From Pseudomonas sp. ICMP 561 (GTDB taxonomy: Bacteria; Pseudomonadota; Gammaproteobacteria; Pseudomonadales; Pseudomonadaceae): a DNA stretch of 64,000 nt. A model generated the notes under the pieces. It had not been told where the DNA came from and did not search any database. It saw nothing but the letters and a program-made list of their open reading frames with translations. The stretch's first letter is position 1, and the number at the start of each line of letters is the position of its first letter. Shown piece by piece: positions 59,332-64,000 of this stretch. Location: contig NZ_LKBT01000067.1 in the NCBI RefSeq assembly GCF_002699985.1, positions 124,001-188,000 on the forward strand. Direction: 5' to 3'. The position numbers and the translations under genes were made by a program.

Positions 59332-60777
59332 ATGCAATGGGAAGTCGTTATCGGGCTGGAGATTCACACCCAGCTTTCGACCCAATCGAAGATTTTCTCC
59401 GGCAGCGCCATCGCGTTCGGCTCCGAGCCCAACACGCAGGCCAGCCTGGTTGATCTGGGCATGCCGGGCGTTTTGCCGGTGCTCAACAAAGAAGCCGTGC
59501 GCATGGCTGTAAAGTTCGGCCTGGCGGTAGACGCCGAGATCGGCCAGCACAACGTGTTTGCCCGCAAAAACTACTTCTACCCTGACCTGCCCAAGGGCTA
59601 TCAGATCAGCCAGATGGAATTGCCGATTGTCGGCAAAGGCCACCTGGACATCACCCTTGAAGACGGCACGGTGAAACGCGTCGGCATCACCCGCGCCCAC
59701 CTTGAAGAAGACGCCGGCAAAAGCCTGCACGAAGACTTCAGCGGCATGACCGGCATCGACCTGAACCGCGCTGGCACTCCGCTGCTGGAAATCGTTTCCG
59801 AGCCGGACATGCGTTCGGCCAAGGAAGCAGTGGCTTACGTTAAAGCCATGCACGCGCTGGTTCGTTATCTGGGCATCTGCGACGGCAACATGGCGGAAGG
59901 CTCGCTGCGTTGCGACTGTAACGTGTCGATTCGTCCCAAAGGCCAGGTTGAATTCGGTACACGCTGCGAGATCAAGAACGTCAACTCGTTCCGCTTCATC
60001 GAGAAGGCGATCAACAGCGAAATCCAGCGTCAGATCGACCTGATCGAAGATGGCGGCAAGGTCATTCAACAGACCCGTCTTTACGACCCGAACAAAGACG
60101 AAACCCGCGCCATGCGCAGCAAGGAGGAAGCCAACGACTACCGTTACTTCCCCGATCCAGACCTGCTGCCAGTAGTGATCGAAGATTCATTCATCGAAGA
60201 AACCCGCGCCACGCTCCCGGAGTTGCCTCCGCAGAAGCGCGAGCGCTTCCAGAGTCAGTTCAGCCTGTCGGCCTATGACGCTAGCGTGCTGGCCTCCAGC
60301 CGCGAGCAGGCGGACTACTTCGAGCAAGTGGTCAGCATCAGCGGCGATGCGAAACTGGCCGCCAACTGGGTCATGGTTGAACTGGGCAGCCTGCTGAACA
60401 AGCAAGGCCTGGAAATCGAAGAATCGCCGGTCAGCGCCGAGCAATTGGGCGGCATGCTCAAGCGCATCACCGACAACACCATTTCCGGCAAAATCGCGAA
60501 AATGGTTTTCGAGGCCATGGCCAATGGTGAAGGCAGCGCCGATGAGATCATCGAAAAACGCGGCTTGAAGCAAGTGACTGACAGCGGCGCCATCGAGTCG
60601 ATGCTCGACGAGATGCTCGCAGCCAACGCCGAACAGGTCGAACAGTACCGCGCGGCGGATGAAGCCAAACGGGGCAAGATGTTCGGCTTCTTCGTCGGTC
60701 AGGCGATGAAAGTCTCGAAAGGCAAGGCCAACCCGCAGCAGGTCAATGAACTGCTGAAGAAAAAGCTGGAAGGTTGA
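59332..60777 (+). CDS. gatB: Glu/Asp-tRNA amidotransferase subunit B
   Basis: A 481-residue GatB, the kinase/amidation subunit that binds the mischarged tRNA. N-terminal [22 protein letters not shown] and the catalytic core [21 protein letters not shown] are typical, and the C-terminal YqeY-like tail (about 330-481) that contacts tRNA is complete. GGAG lies 8-9 nt upstream, 12 nt after gatA. Confidence 0.96.
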   Translation: MQWEVVIGLEIHTQLSTQSKIFSGSAIAFGSEPNTQASLVDLGMPGVLPVLNKEAVRMAVKFGLAVDAEIGQHNVFARKNYFYPDLPKGYQISQMELPIVGKGHLDITLEDGTVKRVGITRAHLEEDAGKSLHEDFSGMTGIDLNRAGTPLLEIVSEPDMRSAKEAVAYVKAMHALVRYLGICDGNMAEGSLRCDCNVSIRPKGQVEFGTRCEIKNVNSFRFIEKAINSEIQRQIDLIEDGGKVIQQTRLYDPNKDETRAMRSKEEANDYRYFPDPDLLPVVIEDSFIEETRATLPELPPQKRERFQSQFSLSAYDASVLASSREQADYFEQVVSISGDAKLAANWVMVELGSLLNKQGLEIEESPVSAEQLGGMLKRITDNTISGKIAKMVFEAMANGEGSADEIIEKRGLKQVTDSGAIESMLDEMLAANAEQVEQYRAADEAKRGKMFGFFVGQAMKVSKGKANPQQVNELLKKKLEG

Positions 60778-60806
60778 TTTAAAAAACTCTAATAGTCACA
60801 ACGACC

Positions 60807-60895
60807 TGTAGGAGTGAGCTTGCTCGCGATTCGGTATGCCATCCAGCGTATCTATCGAATGGCCTGACGCTATCGCGAGCAAGCTCACTCCTACA
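60807..60895. repeat. REP pair, GTAGGAGTGAGCTTGCTCGCGAT family
   Basis: Perfect 24-bp inverted arms (60807-60830 and 60872-60895) separated by 41 nt. It lies between gatB and the RlpA-like gene. Confidence 0.87.
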
Positions 60896-60927
60896 GATTG
60901 CGTCCAGGCATTCAAGGATCGCACCCC

Positions 60928-61305
60928 ATGCTGCGGCTTCTCGGCACCACAGCTCTGTTCACCTTTCTGGTTGGCTGCGCCAGCCAGAATCAGACCATCG
61001 ATGCTCGCGGTTACAACGAAACCGGCAACGCCTCCTATTACGGCGCCCGGCATCACGGCAAGCGTACCGCCAGCGGCGAACCCTTTGACCAGAATGGACT
61101 CACTGCGGCCCATCGCCAGTTGCCTTTTGGTACCCGGGCCAGAGTCACCAACCTGGATAACGACAAGAGCGTGATCGTCCGGATCAATGATCGCGGCCCT
61201 CATACCCGTGGTCGATTGATTGATTTGTCACGTGCTGCCGCCGAACAAATCGGTATGCTGCGCAGTGGCACCGCGCCTGTGCGCGTACAAAGTCTGAGCG
61301 ACTAA
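60928..61305 (+). CDS. Septal-ring RlpA-like lipoprotein with a single DPBB domain
   Basis: A 125-residue lipoprotein (lipobox LVGC, lipidated Cys17) with a double-psi beta-barrel RlpA domain (about 33-120: ASYYGARHHGKRTASGEPFDQNGLTAAHRQLPFGTRARV, then VRINDRGP). RlpA of P. aeruginosa is a lytic transglycosylase acting on naked glycan strands at the septum, but this short form lacks the C-terminal SPOR domain, so septal targeting is not assured. ATG at 60928 has AAGGA about 9 nt upstream. Confidence 0.85.
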   Translation: MLRLLGTTALFTFLVGCASQNQTIDARGYNETGNASYYGARHHGKRTASGEPFDQNGLTAAHRQLPFGTRARVTNLDNDKSVIVRINDRGPHTRGRLIDLSRAAAEQIGMLRSGTAPVRVQSLSD

Positions 61306-61316
61306 GGACGCCCCGA

Positions 61317-62402
61317 ATTCTCGAACTCTCATCCCTGCCGTTTCCCGATGTCCTTCAGTGGATATGTGGCCTGCTGTTACTGCTGATCGGTGCCGAACTT
61401 TCAGTGCGCGCCGCGGTGAGCCTGGCAACCACCCTTGGCGTGCGCCCTTTGTTCATCGGTCTGACATTTGTCGCACTGGGCAGCAGCGCGCCGCAAATGG
61501 CAGTCGGCCTGCAAGCAGCCTTTACTTCCAGCGCCGACATCGCCGTGGGCAGCGTGGTGGGCAGCAACATCTTCAATGTACTGGTCACTCTTGGGCTGTG
61601 CGCCTTGATCATTCCGTTGCGGGTGACCCGGCAGTTGGTGCGCCTGGAGATCCCGTTGATGGTTGTCGCCAGCGCACTGGTGCTGGCCCTTTCCTGGAAC
61701 GGCGTGCTGGGCGCGCTCGATGGCGCGATTCTGCTGCTGGGCTTGCTGGGCTATCTGCTGATCGTTTTGCGACAATCCGGGCAGCGTTTTGCCTATCGCC
61801 AGTCAAGCGGATCCGAGCACTCCCGCAAAACCGGCCAAGTGCTGCTGCGTCTCGGAGCGTTGTTTACCGGCATAGCCTGCGTCGTACTGGGCAGTCACCT
61901 GCTGGTGGCAGCGTCAGTGGTGATCGCCATAGACCTTGGTCTGTCCGAACGGGTGATTGGCCTGACGGTGATCGCGGTCAGTACGTCCCTGCCCGCCCTG
62001 ACCACTTCATTGATCGCGGCCCTGCGTGGCGAGCGTGACATCGCCGTGGGCAACGTGATTGGCAGCAACCTGTTCAATCTGCTGGGCGTATTGGGCATCA
62101 CCGCGTTGATCGCACCAGCCCCACTGTCTGTTTCACCCAATGCGCTGGATTTTGACTTACCGGTGATGCTCGGGGTAGCGGCGCTGTGCATGCCGTTGTT
62201 CTACTCAGGCTACCGGATCACCCGGATTGAAGGGCTAATGCTGCTGGCGCTGTATCTGGCTTATGGGTTGCACATTGTGTCGTTCACCACCGGCATGCCG
62301 CTCGCCGATAAACTTGAGCGACTGATGGTGCAATTTGTTCTGCCGGTGTTCGCGGTGATGATTACCTTCAGCACCATCCGGGCATGGCGACGCCAGCACT
62401 AG
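61317..62402 (+). CDS. CaCA-family cation exchanger, atypical ion-binding residues
   Basis: A polytopic CaCA (Na+/Ca2+ exchanger) family protein with two alpha-repeats and about ten helices. Alpha-1 reads ALGSSAPQMAVGLQ...GSVVGSNIFN and alpha-2 reads AVSTSLPALTTSLI...GNVIGSNLFN. The GTS-x-PE glutamate, which binds Ca2+ in NCX_Mj, is Gln in the first repeat and Ala in the second. The first ordinary start, GTG at 61404, cuts into helix 1. An ATT at 61317 opens a 361-residue frame at 8 nt from AAGGA and is preferred. Substrate uncertain. It overlaps the convergent AEC gene by 4 nt. Confidence 0.8.
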   Translation: MLELSSLPFPDVLQWICGLLLLLIGAELSVRAAVSLATTLGVRPLFIGLTFVALGSSAPQMAVGLQAAFTSSADIAVGSVVGSNIFNVLVTLGLCALIIPLRVTRQLVRLEIPLMVVASALVLALSWNGVLGALDGAILLLGLLGYLLIVLRQSGQRFAYRQSSGSEHSRKTGQVLLRLGALFTGIACVVLGSHLLVAASVVIAIDLGLSERVIGLTVIAVSTSLPALTTSLIAALRGERDIAVGNVIGSNLFNLLGVLGITALIAPAPLSVSPNALDFDLPVMLGVAALCMPLFYSGYRITRIEGLMLLALYLAYGLHIVSFTTGMPLADKLERLMVQFVLPVFAVMITFSTIRAWRRQH

Positions 62403-63340
62403 ATCCAGCCGCCCCATTGCAGGATAAAAATCCCGATATTGGTGGTCACTGCGGCCGCCAGCGTTGTGATCACGATGATCGCTGCCGCCAGCACGTGATT
62501 GCCATTGGCCGCCCGGGCCATGACATAGCTGGACGCAGCGGTCGGGCTGGCGAAGTACAGGAACAGAATCCCCAGCTCCGGACCGCGGAACCCACACAGC
62601 CAGGCTGCCAGCGTAGACAGCACCGGCAAAGTGACCATCTTCATAAAGCTGGCACTGACAGCCAGCTTGCCACTCTGATGCAGCGAACTCAGCGATAACG
62701 TGCCGCCGATACAGATCAGCGCCAGTGGCAGGGTCATTTGCGCAAGGTAATTGCCCGACGTCTCGATCCAGTGCGGCAAGCCAATCTTGAAGTAGGCAAA
62801 CGGCGAGGCAAGCATGATGCTGATGATCAGCGGGTTGCCCAGCACGCTTTTGAACAGGCTCCACGGATCGGATTTGATTACCGGGCTGTACACCGCAAGC
62901 ACGATGGTCGAAAGCGCGTTATAGAACAGAATGACCAGGGCGGCGAGAATCGCCCCCAGAGAGATACCGTAATCGCCGTACATGCTGGCGGCCAGCGCCA
63001 GGCCGATCACGCCGTTATTACCACGAAAGGCGCCCTGAACAAAAACGCCACGGTCTGCCAGCGGCACGCGCCAGATGGCCCAGGCCCACGCAAAGGCGAA
63101 ACCGGCCAGGGTGATGATGGTGAAAAAAATCAGCAGCGAGGGCTGCAACGCTTCACGCAGATTTGCGTGGATGATGCCGAGAAACAACAGCGCGGGCATG
63201 GTCACGTTAAACACCAGACTCGACGCAGTCATGATGAAATTGTCGTCAATCCAGTTGATGCGCTTGAGCAGCACACCCAGAAACAGCATGGCGAAAACCG
63301 GCGCGGTGATGGCCAGGGTCTGATAGAAAATGTCCAGCAT
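62399..63340 (-). CDS. AEC-family transporter (auxin efflux carrier type)
   Basis: A 313-residue inner-membrane protein with about ten hydrophobic helices, in two halves of five, typical of bacterial AEC permeases such as malonate or organic-acid carriers. Substrate cannot be told. Conserved features include FRGNNGVIGLALAASMYGDYGISLGAILAALV and the Pro-rich turn ASPTAASSYVMARAANG. It is convergent with the CaCA gene. Confidence 0.87.
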   Translation of the reverse strand: MLDIFYQTLAITAPVFAMLFLGVLLKRINWIDDNFIMTASSLVFNVTMPALLFLGIIHANLREALQPSLLIFFTIITLAGFAFAWAWAIWRVPLADRGVFVQGAFRGNNGVIGLALAASMYGDYGISLGAILAALVILFYNALSTIVLAVYSPVIKSDPWSLFKSVLGNPLIISIMLASPFAYFKIGLPHWIETSGNYLAQMTLPLALICIGGTLSLSSLHQSGKLAVSASFMKMVTLPVLSTLAAWLCGFRGPELGILFLYFASPTAASSYVMARAANGNHVLAAAIIVITTLAAAVTTNIGIFILQWGGWI

Positions 63341-63453
63341 CGTCGAACCCTGCCCCGTCGTTAGGTGGCTAATGATAAGCCAGCATAGACGAGAACGTTA
63401 CAGAGAATTTCGGAAGGCCTCTGACAGCCCGCCTACGGGATCCCCACAATCCC

Positions 63454-63543
63454 GTAGGACTGGCTTTAGCCGGGAGGACGTCTTGACGTCCTCTAAATTC
63501 GCCCAGGCAGAAATACCGCTCTCCCGGCTAAAGCCAGTCCTAC
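63454..63543. repeat. REP pair, GGACTGGCTTTAGCC variant
   Basis: Perfect 23-bp inverted arms (63454-63476 and 63521-63543), with T replacing C in the core of the family found at 11079, 12322 and 17261 and the compensating change in the other arm. A short inner palindrome (GAGGACGT/ACGTCCTC) follows the left arm. Confidence 0.87.
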
Positions 63544-63603
63544 AACATCAAGAGCGGAGCCAGATTCCGGGCAGTGTCTCATTCCAAATTCAGAAATGCG
63601 CCT

Positions 63604-64000
63604 CTAAGCATCCCGCGCGGGCACCAGTTTTTTCTCGAACACCGACACCCCGTCCAGATCCCGCAAGGTCACGGTCATCTCCGAGCTTTGGCCGTCGATG
63701 TTCACTTCACCAAAAAACTGGAAACCGGCAAATGGTGAGGTATTTTGCGCAGGCGGGGCCTTTTGGAAAACCAGTTCGGGGCCGAAGGTCTTGTCCAGCG
63801 CGTTAGGGCCAAAGCTGCCAGCGTTCAACGGCCCGGCAACGAATTCCCAGAACGGGTCGAAGTCCTGAAACACAGCGCGATCCGGTTGGTAGTGATGCGC
63901 CGCGCAGTAATGCACATCGGCGGTCAGCCATACGCAGTCGCGGATTTTCTGCGCGCGCAGATAGGTCAACAACTCGGCGACCTCCAGCTCGCGTCCAGCC
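63604..64000 (-). CDS. phoD: PhoD-like alkaline phosphatase D, C-terminal part
   Basis: The last 131 residues of a PhoD-type phosphodiesterase/alkaline phosphatase; the frame is open to the right edge. IRDCVWLTADVHYCAAHHYQPDRA matches the family's C-terminal metal-ligand histidine region, and the following FWEFVAGPLNAGSFGPNALDKTFGPELVFQKAP block is typical of the PhoD metallophosphatase domain. Such enzymes are usually exported by the Tat pathway and hydrolyse phosphodiesters under phosphate limitation. The N-terminus and catalytic core are outside the window. Confidence 0.85.
   Translation of the reverse strand, partial: AGRELEVAELLTYLRAQKIRDCVWLTADVHYCAAHHYQPDRAVFQDFDPFWEFVAGPLNAGSFGPNALDKTFGPELVFQKAPPAQNTSPFAGFQFFGEVNIDGQSSEMTVTLRDLDGVSVFEKKLVPARDA

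Overview
The window is a 64 kb stretch of the core chromosome of a Pseudomonas species, most likely of the fluorescens/syringae lineage. The basis is gene order: from rsmI through lpoA, sspAB, petABC, rpsI-rplM, zapE-trpS, cysDN, algW, the his and murA genes, mla, kds/lpt, rpoN-ptsN-rapZ-ptsO, fagA-fumC-sodA, pmbA/tldD, yhdP, rng-maf, mreBCD and gatCAB, the order is the conserved one of this genus. Dense coding, high GC and many REP-type inverted repeats fit. No tRNA, rRNA or CRISPR array was seen, and the species was not determined.

Layout. 1-4.7 kb: rsmI (cut by the left edge) and the divergent lpoA-yraN-gmhA-dolP envelope/division cluster. 4.7-8.6 kb, minus strand: cytochrome bc1 (petABC) followed by sspA and sspB. 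8.8-9.6 kb: rplM-rpsI. 9.9-15.6 kb: an aldo/keto reductase, a GlxA-type regulator, zapE, trpS and a hydrolase. 15.7-17.5 kb: zapG, then an AT-rich islet with a cysteine-rich small lipoprotein facing a mannose-lectin-domain protein, then nested REP repeats. 17.5-20.8 kb: cysD and fused cysNC, split by a four-helix-bundle (S23-type) gene bounded by inverted repeats. 21-31 kb: Nif3-like protein, algW, hisC-hisD-hisG-murA-ibaG and mlaBCDEF. 31.5-38.6 kb, plus strand: kdsD-kdsC-lptC-lptA-lptB-rpoN-hpf-ptsN-rapZ-ptsO. 38.6-43.6 kb, minus strand: a toxin-antitoxin remnant, a PhnA-like protein, a ZIP transporter and the Fur-regulated fagA-fumC-orf-sodA operon. 43.8-48.2 kb: pmbA, darP, tldD and a nitrilase-family gene. 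48.4-57.4 kb: yhdP, rng, maf, mreD, mreC and mreB. 57.6-64 kb: gatCAB, an RlpA-like lipoprotein, a CaCA-family exchanger lacking key glutamates, an AEC transporter and the end of a PhoD-type phosphatase.

Functionally, most genes build or maintain the envelope: LPS core sugar synthesis and export (gmhA, kdsD/C, lptCAB), outer-membrane lipid asymmetry (mla, yhdP), peptidoglycan precursor and synthase control (murA, lpoA, mreBCD, zapE, zapG) and the envelope stress protease algW. Others serve histidine and sulfate assimilation, nitrogen-PTS/sigma-54 control, translation (gatCAB, trpS, rpsI, rplM, hpf) and iron-starvation oxidative defence.

The most unusual points are the inverted-repeat-bounded four-helix-bundle gene inside the cysD-cysNC operon, the lectin/lipoprotein islet, a decayed HigB toxin beside an intact antitoxin, two genes (mreC and the CaCA exchanger) whose best start looks like ATT, and a perfect 42-bp palindrome between yhdP and the nitrilase gene.
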